A stretch of DNA of 59,750 nucleotides from Marivita sp. (GCF_020055635.1 NZ_JAIPUT010000024.1:1-59750), one strand, 5' to 3'; positions 39,819-49,598 are shown, counted from the stretch's first letter. Notes: generated by a model not told the origin, from the sequence alone. Program-made: numbers and translations.

Positions 39819-40031
39819 ATGGCACACTCCGAAGGCGACAGGGTCGCTTGGAATTGGGGCAACGGCACGGGCACTGGAAAGGTGGCCAAGGTCTATACCC
39901 GGAAAACCACGGTCAAGATCAATGGGTCGGACATCACCCGCAACGCCAGCAAGGACTGCCCGGCCTACCTGATCAGACAGGAAGACGGAGATGAGGTCCT
40001 GAAAAGCGAAACGGAAATCAGCGCCGCGTGA
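39819..40031 (+). CDS. DUF2945 (HVA1/TUDOR-like) family protein
   Basis: 70 residues: GDRVAWNWGNGTGTGKVAKV then RKTTVKINGSDITRNASKDC, the DUF2945 hypervirulence-associated TUDOR-like fold of small beta strands. Usually found among stress genes; ligand unknown. Third gene of the operon from the EcfG promoter at 39274. Confidence 0.88.
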   Translation: MAHSEGDRVAWNWGNGTGTGKVAKVYTRKTTVKINGSDITRNASKDCPAYLIRQEDGDEVLKSETEISAA

Positions 40032-40051
40032 CGCGGTGAAAGGAGACTGCG

Positions 40052-40246
40052 ATGGGAATCGAGATCACAGGGATCGGGGGTCTGATCCTCCTTGTTCTCA
40101 ACATCTGGGCGCTTGTGTCGATCGTCGGGTCGAACAATTCGACAGGATCGAAGGTGCTCTGGTGCCTGCTTGTCCTGATCCTGCCGCTTGTCGGCTTCAT
40201 CATCTGGCTGATCGCCGGTCCGAGATCCGCATCGGCCCAAGTCTGA
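40052..40246 (+). CDS. PLDc_N-domain small membrane protein
   Basis: 64 residues with two membrane helices: ITGIGGLILLVLNIWALVSI and VLWCLLVLILPLVGFIIWLI followed by AGPRS. This matches the phospholipase D N-terminal membrane domain occurring alone (PLDc_N). Preceded by AAAGGAG, and followed 14 bp later by an intrinsic terminator, so it is the last gene of its operon. Confidence 0.88.
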   Translation: MGIEITGIGGLILLVLNIWALVSIVGSNNSTGSKVLWCLLVLILPLVGFIIWLIAGPRSASAQV

Positions 40247-40260
40247 GATACATAGAAAGC

Positions 40261-40282
40261 CCCGCTTTGTAGCGGGTTTTTC
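40261..40282 (+). terminator. Rho-independent terminator
   Basis: CCCGCT, 4-nt loop TTGT, AGCGGG, then TTTTTCT; preceded by an A-rich stretch. Ends the 39333-40246 stress operon. Confidence 0.85.
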
Positions 40283-40298
40283 TATACATCCCAAGATT

Positions 40299-40721
40299 TT
40301 ATGGTGAGACCTGAATGCTCTCGATGTATTCGAGAAGCGCCACCAGCTTGCGCGGCGTTGGCGTCATCACGCCATCACCGGTGTCCAGCGGGACCAGGTC
40401 GCCTTCCAGCAGGGCACCGAATTCCGGCATGTCGGGTCCGGCCATGTCGGATTTTGCATAACCGTCGATGGTCGACAGGGTTCTCACCCGGGGAAAATCA
40501 CCGTCATTGCGCAGCGCAATCCGCGTCAGGTCCGGCGGAGCCGGTTGCATGGCCCGCGCCATCGCGCCGTTGCCCTTGGCATCCGCACCATGACAGATCG
40601 CACAATTCTCCATGAAAAGCGCCCGGCCATCACTGGCCTCGGGCATCTCGTTGGGAACGCAGGCCGCGACCAGACCCGCGGCGAGGACCGCGGTGGTCAG
40701 GCTGAATTTTTCTGCGCGCAT
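40299..40721 (-). CDS. c-type cytochrome, probable lipoprotein
   Basis: 140 residues. Signal sequence with a lipobox-like LVAAC at about residue 20, then one haem-binding CAICH motif (ENCAICHGADAKGNGAMARA) and a distal Met region (MPEFG). Class I cytochrome of small size, likely membrane-tethered in the periplasm as an electron carrier. ATG 40721 is 8 nt from AAGGAGG. Convergent with the stress operon. Confidence 0.9.
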   Translation of the reverse strand: MRAEKFSLTTAVLAAGLVAACVPNEMPEASDGRALFMENCAICHGADAKGNGAMARAMQPAPPDLTRIALRNDGDFPRVRTLSTIDGYAKSDMAGPDMPEFGALLEGDLVPLDTGDGVMTPTPRKLVALLEYIESIQVSP

Positions 40722-40881
40722 TCTTTTGGCCTCCTTGCTCGATGGGGCGAGAGTGCCTGTGTTTGCGCCCTCGCGCAACCACGCTCGCGGTCGCGCGCGG
40801 CAGGGGCCGCGACGTGCCGCGTGACAATCCCGATGCGTCGCGCCATGGTCGCGGCGCGCAGATATCACGGGACGGGACGCC

Positions 40882-41316
40882 ATGCCGATTTACGCCTTGA
40901 CCATGCTTGCCGCCGGGATCGGAATCCCACTGCTGGCCGCGCTCAACGCGGCGCTTGGCGTGCGGATCGGCTCACCGGCAGCGGCGGCGATGGTGCTGTT
41001 CTGCGTGGCCTTGCTGGCGACCACGATCGTCACCCTGATCACCGGCCCACGGGCCTTGTCGGGAATCCCACTGGCGCCGCGGCATCTTCTTCTGGCCGGG
41101 CTTCTGGTGGCGTTCTACGTGCTGGCCGTCACCTATATCGCGCCGCATTTCGGCGTCGGGAACGCGGTGTTCTTCGTCCTGCTGGGCCAGTTGATCTCGG
41201 CCGCGCTGATCGACCATTTCGGCCTCTTCGGCGCCCGCGTCAGCCCGCTTGACCTGACCCGTGCCACCGGCATCGCGGTGATGGCGCTTGGCGTCTGGAT
41301 CACCCAGCGCGCCTGA
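40882..41316 (+). CDS. DMT family transporter, YdcZ (DUF606) type
   Basis: 144-residue half-size transporter with five hydrophobic helices: ALTMLAAGIGIPLLAALNAA, AAMVLFCVALLATTIVTLIT, GNAVFFVLLGQLISAALIDH and a terminal GIAVMALGVWI. Matches the YdcZ/DUF606 group, which must dimerise. Substrate unknown. Confidence 0.88.
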   Translation: MPIYALTMLAAGIGIPLLAALNAALGVRIGSPAAAAMVLFCVALLATTIVTLITGPRALSGIPLAPRHLLLAGLLVAFYVLAVTYIAPHFGVGNAVFFVLLGQLISAALIDHFGLFGARVSPLDLTRATGIAVMALGVWITQRA

Positions 41317-41334
41317 CCGGCGTGCCTTGCTGCA

Positions 41335-41973
41335 TCAGTTCAGGGTCAATCCGCTGATCGACGCGCGGATGCGGCTGTCAGTGTCGTCGCTGTCCCCCGA
41401 CAACGCGATGCCGACCAGGGCCGCATCGCCGCCAAAGGCATCGGCAAAATCCCGCGACAGGTTCACGGTCTCGCTGGCGCTCCCGGTGCCCGCCCCCCGC
41501 AGCACGATTGTCTTGCCCCGGCTGCCCAGGTACGGACTGTCAAGCACCGCACCGCGCTCATGCGCCCCACCCCAGACATAGACCAGAACCCGCGCGGCAT
41601 CATTCGTCAGCAGATTGCGGACGCTCGCGCCTTGCAGCGCCTGCGCCTGTCCCGGTGGCAGGAACACGAAGTAAAGCGCCAGGTTGCGATCGTCGCCCCC
41701 CTTGCGGCGCAGGTCCGTCGCCGGCACGCCCTCCTGCACGCTCCAGGACCAGCTGGCCGAGGACGCGTCCCAAAAAGGTTCCGGCAAGGCGCGATAGGCC
41801 AGCGACACAGACCCGTCCGACACCACGCTTACCGAGGTGCCGTTGAAGCCATAATCGTTGGACGAAAAAAGCGAGAACCTCTGCGTCTTCCACGACCCGT
41901 CGAACGGCACGGGTGCTGCGATGGCGGGCAATGCGGCGAGGGAAAGAACGGCGGCGGCAAGAACACGAAACAT
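41335..41973 (-). CDS. DUF3047 domain-containing exported protein
   Basis: 212 residues with a cleavable signal peptide (MFRVLAAAVLSLAALPAIAA-PVPF). WSWSVQEGVPATDLRRKGGD then DRNLALYFVFLPP is the DUF3047 core, followed by LVYVWGG. Beta-rich periplasmic protein; function unknown. Convergent with the YdcZ gene. Confidence 0.82.
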   Translation of the reverse strand: MFRVLAAAVLSLAALPAIAAPVPFDGSWKTQRFSLFSSNDYGFNGTSVSVVSDGSVSLAYRALPEPFWDASSASWSWSVQEGVPATDLRRKGGDDRNLALYFVFLPPGQAQALQGASVRNLLTNDAARVLVYVWGGAHERGAVLDSPYLGSRGKTIVLRGAGTGSASETVNLSRDFADAFGGDAALVGIALSGDSDDTDSRIRASISGLTLN

Positions 41974-42078
41974 GCGGGAACCCTTTCTGAGACAGACCCG
42001 TGTTAACAGCCCGAACGGGTCACCCGCATCAAACGTTCCTGTGAGACGTCAACCGCGCCGTCGCGCGGGCCACGGGCC

Positions 42079-42762
42079 TCATGCCGGTGCGAGCCTCCCC
42101 TGGTCCAGCCGCAATTGCCGGTCCATCCGCGCCGCGAGCGCCATGTTATGCGTGGCGATCAGCGCCGACAGCCCGGTTTCGCGCACCAGCGTCATGAGCG
42201 CATCGAACACCGTGTCCGAGGTCGCGGGATCGAGGTTGCCCGTCGGCTCGTCCGCCAACAGGACCGACGGCTGGTTCGCCAGGGCCCGGCAGAACGCCAC
42301 ACGCTGCTGTTCGCCGCCCGACAGCGCCGCCGGGCGATGATGCGCCCGGGGTGCGATGCCGACGATGTCCAGCAACTCCTGCGCCCGCCTGTCGGCGTCG
42401 CGCCGCGAGACACCCGCCGCCAGTTGCGGCAGGACGATATTCTCCTGCGCGCTGAATTCCGGCAGAAGGTGATGGAACTGGTAGACAAAGCCCACCTCGT
42501 CGCGCCGCATCACCGTACGGGTGCGATCGGATGCCCCGGTCACGTCCGCGCCTGCGATCTCGACCTTGCCGCGGTCCGGCGTGTCCAGCAGTCCGGCGAT
42601 ATGCAGCAACGTGGATTTGCCCGCACCGGACGGCGCCACGAGTGCCACCACTTCGCCCTTGGTCAACGTGATGTCGACCCCGCGCAGCACCTCGACGGCG
42701 GCCGCTGTGCCGGTGTTGTAGGTCTTGGTGATCCCGGTCAGGCACAGGGCAGGATCACTCAT
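42079..42762 (-). CDS. lolD: Lipoprotein-releasing ABC transporter ATP-binding protein LolD
   Basis: 227 residues of the MacB/LolD subfamily: Walker [10 protein letters not shown], signature [15 protein letters not shown], Walker [33 protein letters not shown] is characteristic of LolD. Together with the permease it extracts outer-membrane lipoproteins from the inner membrane. Overlaps the end of the permease gene by 8 bp. Confidence 0.92.
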   Translation of the reverse strand: MSDPALCLTGITKTYNTGTAAAVEVLRGVDITLTKGEVVALVAPSGAGKSTLLHIAGLLDTPDRGKVEIAGADVTGASDRTRTVMRRDEVGFVYQFHHLLPEFSAQENIVLPQLAAGVSRRDADRRAQELLDIVGIAPRAHHRPAALSGGEQQRVAFCRALANQPSVLLADEPTGNLDPATSDTVFDALMTLVRETGLSALIATHNMALAARMDRQLRLDQGRLAPA

Positions 42763-44041
42763 AGCGCAAGGCCTCGACAGGGTTCATCCGGGCCGCGCGG
42801 CGGGCCGGAAAGATCGTCACGATGAAACTCAGCCCCAGCGAAAGCGCCACGGCGCTCAGCACGTCCCCGAGCCGAAGCTGGGCGGGCAGTTCGTAGATCC
42901 CACGCACCGCCGGATCCCACACGCCGCCGCCCGCGACATAGTTCACGAAGGAAAAGATCGGATCGATGTACAGCGCGAAGAGACAGCCAAGAATGACCCC
43001 GGCCACTGTGCCGATGATCCCGGTGAACGCGCCGCAGATGAAGAAGACCCGCAGCACCGCGCCCTCGGTCAGGCCCATGGTGCGCAGGATGCCGATGTCG
43101 CGCCCCTTGTTCTTGACCAGCATGATCAGCCCCGACACGATGTTCATCGCGGCGATCAGCACGAGGATCGACAGGATGATGAACATCACGTTGTCCTCGA
43201 TCTCGAGCGCGCGCAGGAACCCGCCACTGGCATCCTGCCATGTCCAGACCAGCGCCCGCGACCCGCCCGCCTGAACGATGGGCAAGGTCATCCGGTCGAC
43301 CCGGTCGGGATCGGCCACCATCACCTCGATCTCGTCCGCGACCCCCTCGCGGTTGAAATAGAGCTGCGCCTCGTCAAAGGGCATGTAGACGCGGGTTCGG
43401 TCGATGTCGTAGCGCCCGGCGGTGAAGATGTAGACCACCTCGTAGGCCTTGACGCGCGGGCTCGTGCCGAAGGCGGTGCGTACCCCGTCCGGCGAGATCA
43501 GTTTCACGTGGTCGCCTAGCGCGACGCCCAACTCACGCGCCACGCCGGAGCCGATCGCGATGCCCTCGGCAAAGCGGCCCAGATCGCCGCGCGCCGTTTC
43601 CGGATCAGCGATGCGGGGGATGGTGGCCAGATCCCCGGGTGCGATGCCGAAGACCTCGACCCCGGCGTTGCGGCTGTTGGCGGTTGCCATGACCTGCCCT
43701 TTGACGAGAGGGGCCGCGCGGGTCACGCCCGGCACCGACGCGACCGAACGGGCCAGCGCCTCGTAATCCGGGATCGTGCGCGAGGCGCGCCCGGCCGCAT
43801 CCGTCTGGGCGGTGTAGTAAACCGTGACATGGGCGTTGGAGCCCAGGATCGTGTCGACGAATTCGGCGCGAAAGCCCGACCGCACGGCCAGCGTCGCAAT
43901 CAGCGCGAACACCGCCAGGGTGATTCCGATCAGGCTGATCCAGGTCATCACGCTGACCCCGCCCTCGGCCCGACGCGCACGCAGATAGCGCCACGCGATC
44001 ATCCATTCGAACCGGGCAAAGGGGGGTGGGGTCTGGGACAT
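42755..44041 (-). CDS. lolC: Lipoprotein-releasing ABC transporter permease LolC/LolE
   Basis: 428 residues: one N-terminal helix after [20 protein letters not shown], a large periplasmic domain and a C-terminal FtsX domain with three helices ([20 protein letters not shown] then [20 protein letters not shown]). A single LolC/E gene, as usual in alphaproteobacteria, would form the homodimer. ATG 44041 (MSQTPPPF) chosen; an upstream extension lacks support. Confidence 0.93.
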   Translation of the reverse strand: MSQTPPPFARFEWMIAWRYLRARRAEGGVSVMTWISLIGITLAVFALIATLAVRSGFRAEFVDTILGSNAHVTVYYTAQTDAAGRASRTIPDYEALARSVASVPGVTRAAPLVKGQVMATANSRNAGVEVFGIAPGDLATIPRIADPETARGDLGRFAEGIAIGSGVARELGVALGDHVKLISPDGVRTAFGTSPRVKAYEVVYIFTAGRYDIDRTRVYMPFDEAQLYFNREGVADEIEVMVADPDRVDRMTLPIVQAGGSRALVWTWQDASGGFLRALEIEDNVMFIILSILVLIAAMNIVSGLIMLVKNKGRDIGILRTMGLTEGAVLRVFFICGAFTGIIGTVAGVILGCLFALYIDPIFSFVNYVAGGGVWDPAVRGIYELPAQLRLGDVLSAVALSLGLSFIVTIFPARRAARMNPVEALRYE

Positions 44042-44267
44042 GTCGGTCTCTTGCTGCTCATGACGATAAGTGGCCGCTCGGGTCGGGCGGGTCAAGGCGT
44101 GCGGGGAAGGTCCGTTCCGGACCCATTGTTTCGCGCGCGAAACAACCGGTCAGCGGTGCTGACCTTTCGAAGCGCCGCCAAAGGGTTTTGGCCTGAGCAG
44201 CCCTGCATTATCTGATCCAAATGAACGCGATCTCGACCTGGTCTCAATACGATCGCGACGGGGTTCA

Positions 44268-44289
44268 AGATTTTTCGTACGAAAAATCT
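44268..44289. repeat. Perfect 22-bp palindrome, first of a pair
   Basis: Self-complementary over 44268-44289, centre TTCGTACGAA with flanking A/T runs (AGATTTTTCG on the left half). Lies in the divergent region between lolC and an aminotransferase gene. Confidence 0.9.
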
Positions 44290-44297
44290 CGGCAGCG

Positions 44298-44319
44298 AGA
44301 ATCTTCGTACGAAGATTCT
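44298..44319. repeat. Perfect 22-bp palindrome, second of a pair
   Basis: Self-complementary over 44298-44319 with the same TTCGTACGAA centre and left half AGAATCTTCG. Its centre is exactly 30 bp from that of the first palindrome. The rest of the 44042-44362 gap shows no gene. Confidence 0.9.
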
Positions 44320-44362
44320 TCAGTGCTTGTCCAATCCCGGTGCGCTTGGCATAGACACGGGC

Positions 44363-45469
44363 ATGACCGGACCCAGATACCCAGACCTCATCGCCAAGTT
44401 GCCCTCCACCGTGCCCTTTGTCGGCCCCGAGGTGCAGGAACGCCAGCGCGGCGCGCCCTTCCGCGCGCGGCTTGGCGCGAATGAGAGCGTCTTCGGCCCC
44501 TCGCCCTTTGCCGTGGCGGCGATGCAGGATGCCGCCGGGCTGTGCTGGCAATACGCGGACGCCACGAATTACGATCTGGTCCGGGCGATCGCGATTCGGC
44601 TGGGCGCGCGTCCCGACAACATCATCATCGGCGAGGGCATCGACGGCCTGCTCGGGTACCTGGTGCGCCTGCTGGTGGCGCCCGGCGATCCGGTGGTCAC
44701 ATCGGACGGCGCCTATCCGACCTTCAACTATCACGTCGTCGGGTTTGGTGGCACGCTGCACAAGGTGCCGTTCCGAAACGATCACGAGGACATCGATGCG
44801 CTGATGGCCAAGGCCGCCGAGGTCGAGGCCAAGATCGTCTACCTGTCGAATCCCGACAACCCGATGGGCAGCTGGCACAGCGGAGCACGGCTTGAAAAGG
44901 CGCTGGACGCGCTGCCGGACGGGACGCTGCTGCTGCTGGACGAGGCCTATATCGAGTTCGCGCCCGAGGGCACCGCGCCCAGGATCGATCCGGACGATCC
45001 GCGGGTGATCCGCCTGCGGACCTTTTCAAAAGCCTTCGGCATGGCGGGTGCCCGGGTCGGCTACGGGATCGGCGCGCCTGACCTGATCAAGAGCTTTGAC
45101 AAGGTCCGCAACCATTTCGGCATGTCGAAAATTTCGCAGGCGGGCGCATTGGCCGCTTACGAAGACGAAGGCTGGCTGGCCGAAGTGATCGCCCTGGTCG
45201 CGGCCGCACGCGACCGGATCGGGGATATCGCCAGAGCCAACGGGCTGACGCCGCTGCCCTCGGCCACCAATTTCGTCACCGTGGATTGCGGACGGGATGG
45301 CGCCTTTGCCAAGGCGGTGTTGGCCGCTCTGATCGACCAGGGCGTGTTCGTGCGCATGCCCTTCGTGTCCCCGGGAGATCGGGCGATCCGGATCAGCGCC
45401 GGGCGGCCCGCGGACCTCGATATCCTCGAGACGGCACTGCCCAAGGCGCTTGAGATGGCGCGCCGATAG
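44363..45469 (+). CDS. Class I/II PLP-dependent aminotransferase (HisC-like)
   Basis: 368 residues. RLGANESVFGPSPFAVAAMQ, LSNPDNPMGSW, LLLDEAYIEFAPEG and the PLP-binding Lys in RTFSKAFGMAGARVGYG place it in the histidinol-phosphate aminotransferase-like group. The family name does not fix the substrate; with no his genes around, another amino acid or aromatic donor is equally likely. ATG 44363 chosen; an in-frame TTG at 44327 is possible and neither has a strong Shine-Dalgarno. Confidence 0.9.
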   Translation: MTGPRYPDLIAKLPSTVPFVGPEVQERQRGAPFRARLGANESVFGPSPFAVAAMQDAAGLCWQYADATNYDLVRAIAIRLGARPDNIIIGEGIDGLLGYLVRLLVAPGDPVVTSDGAYPTFNYHVVGFGGTLHKVPFRNDHEDIDALMAKAAEVEAKIVYLSNPDNPMGSWHSGARLEKALDALPDGTLLLLDEAYIEFAPEGTAPRIDPDDPRVIRLRTFSKAFGMAGARVGYGIGAPDLIKSFDKVRNHFGMSKISQAGALAAYEDEGWLAEVIALVAAARDRIGDIARANGLTPLPSATNFVTVDCGRDGAFAKAVLAALIDQGVFVRMPFVSPGDRAIRISAGRPADLDILETALPKALEMARR

Positions 45470-45586
45470 GCGAAACCGGGGCCATTCACGGAAAATTCGG
45501 GTTATTCCGCCAGATTACCCCTGACGGGCGGGATTTCTGCGCTATCATGTCGCATCAAGCCTGCAAATCAGAGCGCGGAGGCTCCC

Positions 45587-45796
45587 ATGGATCAACGCCA
45601 TCCCAATCGGGTCGAGGATTACACGACGGCGAACCTAGTCCTGATTTTCGTCAACCTGCTTTGGATCCTGGGTGTGATCTGGGCGCATTTCGGGCTTCTC
45701 GCGGTGGCCGTGGCCGGCTGGGCGCTCAACCACGGCATCACCTGGATCGCCCGATACCGCGCCAGCCGCGAGATCCGCTGGCCCTCAGACGCCTGA
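45587..45796 (+). CDS. Small two-helix membrane protein
   Basis: 69 residues beginning MDQRHPNRVEDYTTANLVLI. Two hydrophobic stretches (VNLLWILGVIWAHFGLLAVA and a shorter VAGWALNHGI) separated by a tight turn, then a basic tail. GCGGAGG precedes the ATG. 3' end overlaps the convergent aminotransferase gene by 12 bp. Not recognised. Confidence 0.75.
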   Translation: MDQRHPNRVEDYTTANLVLIFVNLLWILGVIWAHFGLLAVAVAGWALNHGITWIARYRASREIRWPSDA

Positions 45797-46993
45797 GCTT
45801 GCCCCTGAAATCACCTTCGCCGCCTCGGTGACGCCGCCCGGTCGGTGCGGAATTTTCAGCGCGCCCAGCCCGGCCTCGACCGACCCCATAAGCCCGAGGA
45901 TCATGTGCGTGTTCACATGGCCCATGTGGCCGAACCGGAAATAGCCGTCGCCCTTGGGGTCGTCCTCGTTGCCCATGCCAAGACCGATGCCCAGGGTCAC
46001 CCCGGCCTGGTCGGAACACCACCTGCGCAGGTCCCGCCCGAGCGGCTTGCCGATGGCCAGCGCCGTCACCGCGTGGCTGCGCCGCGCCGGATCGGCCACG
46101 TTGAGCCGCAGCGGGCCGTCCTGGCCCCAATGCGCGCAGGCCGTCCAGATCGCCCGAGCCAGCGTGGCGTGACGCGCCCAGATCGCGTCGAGCCCTTCGT
46201 CGTGGATCATGTCGAGCGCGGTGCGCAGGCCGTAGATGTGGTGCGTCGGCGCGGTGCCGCCGAAATACTGGTAGAACGCCTCGGGTGCGGCACGCTGCGT
46301 CCAGTCCCAATAGCTGCTGACACGCTCGAGCGCCTTGCGCGCATCCGCCGCCCGGTCGTTGAAGAACACGAAGCCCAGGCCCGGCGGGCACATCAGCCCC
46401 TTTTGCGACCCGGTCACCGTCACATCGACGCCCCAGGCGTCCATCTCGAAGCGGTCGCAGCCCATCGCGGCGATGCAATCGGCCATCAAGAGCGCGGGGT
46501 GGCCCAGATCGTCCAGCAGCGCACGCAGCGGCGCGAAGTCGTTGCGGTTCGAACTCGACGTGTCCACATGCACCGCCATCACAGCCTTGTAGCGATGCCC
46601 GGCGTCGGCCTTCAGCCGCTCTGCCACGCGGTCAAGGTCGATCGGGCCGCCATTGCCGAAATCGAGCAGATCCACCTCGATGCCGCGCGCCTCGGCGACG
46701 CGGCTCCAGCCAAGGGCAAAATGCCCCGTGGAAAGAACCAGCACCGTTTCGCCCGGTGCCACGGTGTTCGCGAGCGCCGCTTCCCATGCGCCGTGACCAT
46801 TGCTGATATAGATCGCGACATGACCGTCGGTGCGCGCGACCCGCTTCAGGTCGCGGGTCAGGCCCGGCATCATGTCGGGCAATTCGCCTTCATAGATGTT
46901 CGGAGAGGCGCGGTGCATGGCGCGCAGAACGGCATCCGGCACGACGGACGGTCCGGGAATGGCAAGATATGTGCGACCATTGGCAAGCGACAT
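45785..46993 (-). CDS. Class V aminotransferase (alanine/serine-glyoxylate aminotransferase family)
   Basis: 402 residues. It starts MSLANGRTYLAIPGPSVVPD, and has SNGHGAWEAALANTVAPGE (cofactor phosphate region) and the PLP Lys in VTVTGSQKGLMCPPGLGFVF. Members transfer the amino group of serine or alanine to glyoxylate, or act on other small substrates. In-frame extensions to 47161 overlap the divergent gene and have no homology-like features, so ATG 46993 is used. Confidence 0.93.
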   Translation of the reverse strand: MSLANGRTYLAIPGPSVVPDAVLRAMHRASPNIYEGELPDMMPGLTRDLKRVARTDGHVAIYISNGHGAWEAALANTVAPGETVLVLSTGHFALGWSRVAEARGIEVDLLDFGNGGPIDLDRVAERLKADAGHRYKAVMAVHVDTSSSNRNDFAPLRALLDDLGHPALLMADCIAAMGCDRFEMDAWGVDVTVTGSQKGLMCPPGLGFVFFNDRAADARKALERVSSYWDWTQRAAPEAFYQYFGGTAPTHHIYGLRTALDMIHDEGLDAIWARHATLARAIWTACAHWGQDGPLRLNVADPARRSHAVTALAIGKPLGRDLRRWCSDQAGVTLGIGLGMGNEDDPKGDGYFRFGHMGHVNTHMILGLMGSVEAGLGALKIPHRPGGVTEAAKVISGASSGV

Positions 46994-47139
46994 GAGCAAC
47001 CTCGACAGGATGGGAAAACCCTGTTGCACGAACAGGATGACGCGCAACCTACCCCGATCCGCCGCGCCGTCAATAACGTGCAGCGCTTGCCAGCGCGGCT
47101 TGCAGTCTCTACATCCGCGCCTGACGTGAAAGGGACCGG

Positions 47140-47856
47140 ATGCTCGGACAGCTTTGGACACGGATCGAAGACGCGGAGCGCAGGCTGCGCCGGTCCTTCG
47201 GCAAGGACATCACCGACCCGCGTGCGCGGCGTTGGGCGACCTTTCATTACCATGTCTTCGATCACGCCTTCCTGCGCACATTCTGGACCAATTTCTTCGA
47301 AATCGCGCCGGGCGTGTACCGGTCGAACCAGCCGACCCATGCGCGCTTCCTGAAATACAAGGCGATGGGCATCAAGACCGTGGTGAACCTGCGCGGTGAA
47401 GACAAGTACGCGCATTACCTGTTCGAAAGGGAAACCTGCGAGGCGCTGGGGCTCAACCTGGTCAACGCCAAGCTCTGGGCGCGCAACGCCGCCAGCCGCC
47501 AGCGGATCGTGCATGTCATCGACACGCTGCGGGCGGCGGAAAAGCCGCTGGTGTTCCATTGCAAGTCCGGCGCCGACCGGGCGGGGTTCGTGTCGGCGAT
47601 GTACATGATGGTGTTCGAGAACCAGACCGTCGAGACCGCCCGCAAGCACTTGTCGCTGAAATACATCCATCTCGATTTCACGGCGACCGGGGTGCAGGAT
47701 TACATCCTTCACGTCTATGCCGCGCGCAACGGCCGCAGCCCGATCGGGTTCGAACAGTGGATCCGCACCGAATATGACGCCAAGGCGATCCAAGCCGGGT
47801 TCGACCGCAAGATCCCCGCGCACAAGCTGAACCTGCCGGCAGCGCTGGCGACGTGA
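47140..47856 (+). CDS. Tyrosine/dual-specificity phosphatase-like protein
   Basis: 238 residues. The CX5R phosphatase loop is complete: H140, C141 and R147 in VFHCKSGADRAGFVSAMY. Upstream, PGVYRSNQPTHARFLKYKAM and GIKTVVNLRGE follow the SiaP/PTP-like fold of bacterial phosphatases. An N-terminal basic helix could touch membrane. Overlaps the MsbA-like exporter gene by 4 bp (GTGA), implying a joint role, perhaps dephosphorylating the exported lipid or glycan or regulating its export. Confidence 0.88.
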   Translation: MLGQLWTRIEDAERRLRRSFGKDITDPRARRWATFHYHVFDHAFLRTFWTNFFEIAPGVYRSNQPTHARFLKYKAMGIKTVVNLRGEDKYAHYLFERETCEALGLNLVNAKLWARNAASRQRIVHVIDTLRAAEKPLVFHCKSGADRAGFVSAMYMMVFENQTVETARKHLSLKYIHLDFTATGVQDYILHVYAARNGRSPIGFEQWIRTEYDAKAIQAGFDRKIPAHKLNLPAALAT

Positions 47857-49598
47857 CGGACGCCGACGTCAACCCGCGGGGGCTGCTGCTCTGGGTCTGG
47901 CGTGGATACCTGGCGCGCCATTGGCCCCTGCTGATCGTCGCGCTGCTGTTCATGGCGCTGGAAGGCAGCATGTTCGGCGCGCTGTCCTACATGATGAAGC
48001 CGATGTTCGATCGCGTGTTCGTCGGGGGCGAGTCCGACGCGATCTTCTGGGTGGGCCTTCTGTTCCTGGCGATCTTCGTGATCCGCGCCGTGTCGAGCGT
48101 CGTGCAGAAAGTGCTTCTGACGCGGATTTCGCAGCTGTCCGTGGCCGACATCCGGCAGGATCTTCTGGCGCATCTGATGGTGCTGGACACCGCCTACCAC
48201 CAGACCCATTCCCCCGGCTACCTGATGCAGCGGGTCGAGGGCGACGTGGACGCGATCAGCAAGGTCTGGCGCACGATCATCACCGGCGCCGGGCGCGACG
48301 TGATCGCTCTGGTGTCGCTGTTTGCCGTGGCGATATCCGTGGACTGGCGATGGACACTGGTGGCGCTGCTGGGGGTGCCGCTGCTCATCGCGCCGTCAAT
48401 CGTCCTGCAACGCTACGTGCGCGGCAAGGCGCGGCGCGCGCGCGATGTGGCGGCAAAGCTGTCGGTGCGCCTCAACGAGGCGTTTCACGGCATCACCCCG
48501 GTCAAGCTCAACGCACTGGAACGCTACCAGTCCGACCGCTACCGCACGCTGACGGAAGAGCGCGTCAGGGTCGAGACCCGCAGTGCGCTTGGGCAGGCGA
48601 CGATCCCCGGCCTGATCGACATCATGGCCGGCCTGGGATTCATGGGCGTCCTGTTCTATGGCGGCAACGAGATCCTGTCAGGGGAAAAGACGGTCGGGGA
48701 TTTCATGGCCTTCTTCACCGCCATTGGCCTGGCCTTCGAACCGCTGCGGCGCCTGGGCAACGTGGCCGGTGTCTGGCAGGTCGCCGCCGCCGGGATCGAA
48801 CGGATTCGCCAGATCCTCGATACGGTGCCGGACCTGCGCACGCCGGCGCATCCCAAGCCGCCTCCGCAGGGCGTTCCGGAGATTCGACTTGAAGATGTTT
48901 CCCTAAGCTACGGGGATACAAGCGTAATCAAGGGCTGTTCGCTTATGGCAGAAGCGGGATGCACCACCGCGCTGGTCGGGCCGTCCGGGGCCGGAAAATC
49001 AACCATTTTCAACATATTGACCCGCCTTGTTGATCCATCACATGGAAAAGCCAGCATAGGTGGCGTGCCTGTCGCGGAAATGGAGCTTGGCGCGCTGCGG
49101 GGGCTGTTTTCGGTCGTGTCGCAGGAGGCGCTCCTGTTCGATGACACAGTGCTGGAAAACATCCTTCTTGGCCAGACCGATGTATCCGATGCAGACCTTC
49201 AGCGGGCACTCGACGCAGCGCATGTGTCGGATTTCCTGCCGCAGCTGTCCGACGGCCTGAACACACCCGTGGGCCCGCGCGGATCGGCCCTGTCGGGTGG
49301 GCAGCGGCAACGGGTCGCCATCGCCCGCGCGCTTCTGCGCAACCGCCCGATCCTGCTGCTGGACGAAGCGACCTCGGCGCTCGACACCGGGTCCGAGGCC
49401 AAGGTGCAGGCCGCGCTCGACGAACTGTCGAAAGGCCGCACGACGCTGGTCATCGCGCACCGGCTGTCGACGGTGCGGGACGCGCACAAGATCATCGTGA
49501 TGGATCAGGGCCGGGTGATCGAAGAGGGCACGCATGACGATCTGCTGCGCCAAGGCGGCGCTTACGCTTCCCTCCACCAGATGCAGATGCGGGACTAG
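47853..49598 (+). CDS. MsbA-like ABC transporter, fused permease and ATPase
   Basis: 581 residues: six-helix ABC exporter domain (about 15-310; LVALLGVPLLIAPSIVLQRY) then the ATPase domain with Walker [10 protein letters not shown], signature LSGGQRQRVAIARALL, Walker B ILLLDEATSALD. Typical lipid A/multidrug half-transporter length. Begins with GTG overlapping the phosphatase stop. Its stop TAG shares a CTAG with the convergent ArsC-like gene. Confidence 0.93.
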   Translation: MTDADVNPRGLLLWVWRGYLARHWPLLIVALLFMALEGSMFGALSYMMKPMFDRVFVGGESDAIFWVGLLFLAIFVIRAVSSVVQKVLLTRISQLSVADIRQDLLAHLMVLDTAYHQTHSPGYLMQRVEGDVDAISKVWRTIITGAGRDVIALVSLFAVAISVDWRWTLVALLGVPLLIAPSIVLQRYVRGKARRARDVAAKLSVRLNEAFHGITPVKLNALERYQSDRYRTLTEERVRVETRSALGQATIPGLIDIMAGLGFMGVLFYGGNEILSGEKTVGDFMAFFTAIGLAFEPLRRLGNVAGVWQVAAAGIERIRQILDTVPDLRTPAHPKPPPQGVPEIRLEDVSLSYGDTSVIKGCSLMAEAGCTTALVGPSGAGKSTIFNILTRLVDPSHGKASIGGVPVAEMELGALRGLFSVVSQEALLFDDTVLENILLGQTDVSDADLQRALDAAHVSDFLPQLSDGLNTPVGPRGSALSGGQRQRVAIARALLRNRPILLLDEATSALDTGSEAKVQAALDELSKGRTTLVIAHRLSTVRDAHKIIVMDQGRVIEEGTHDDLLRQGGAYASLHQMQMRD

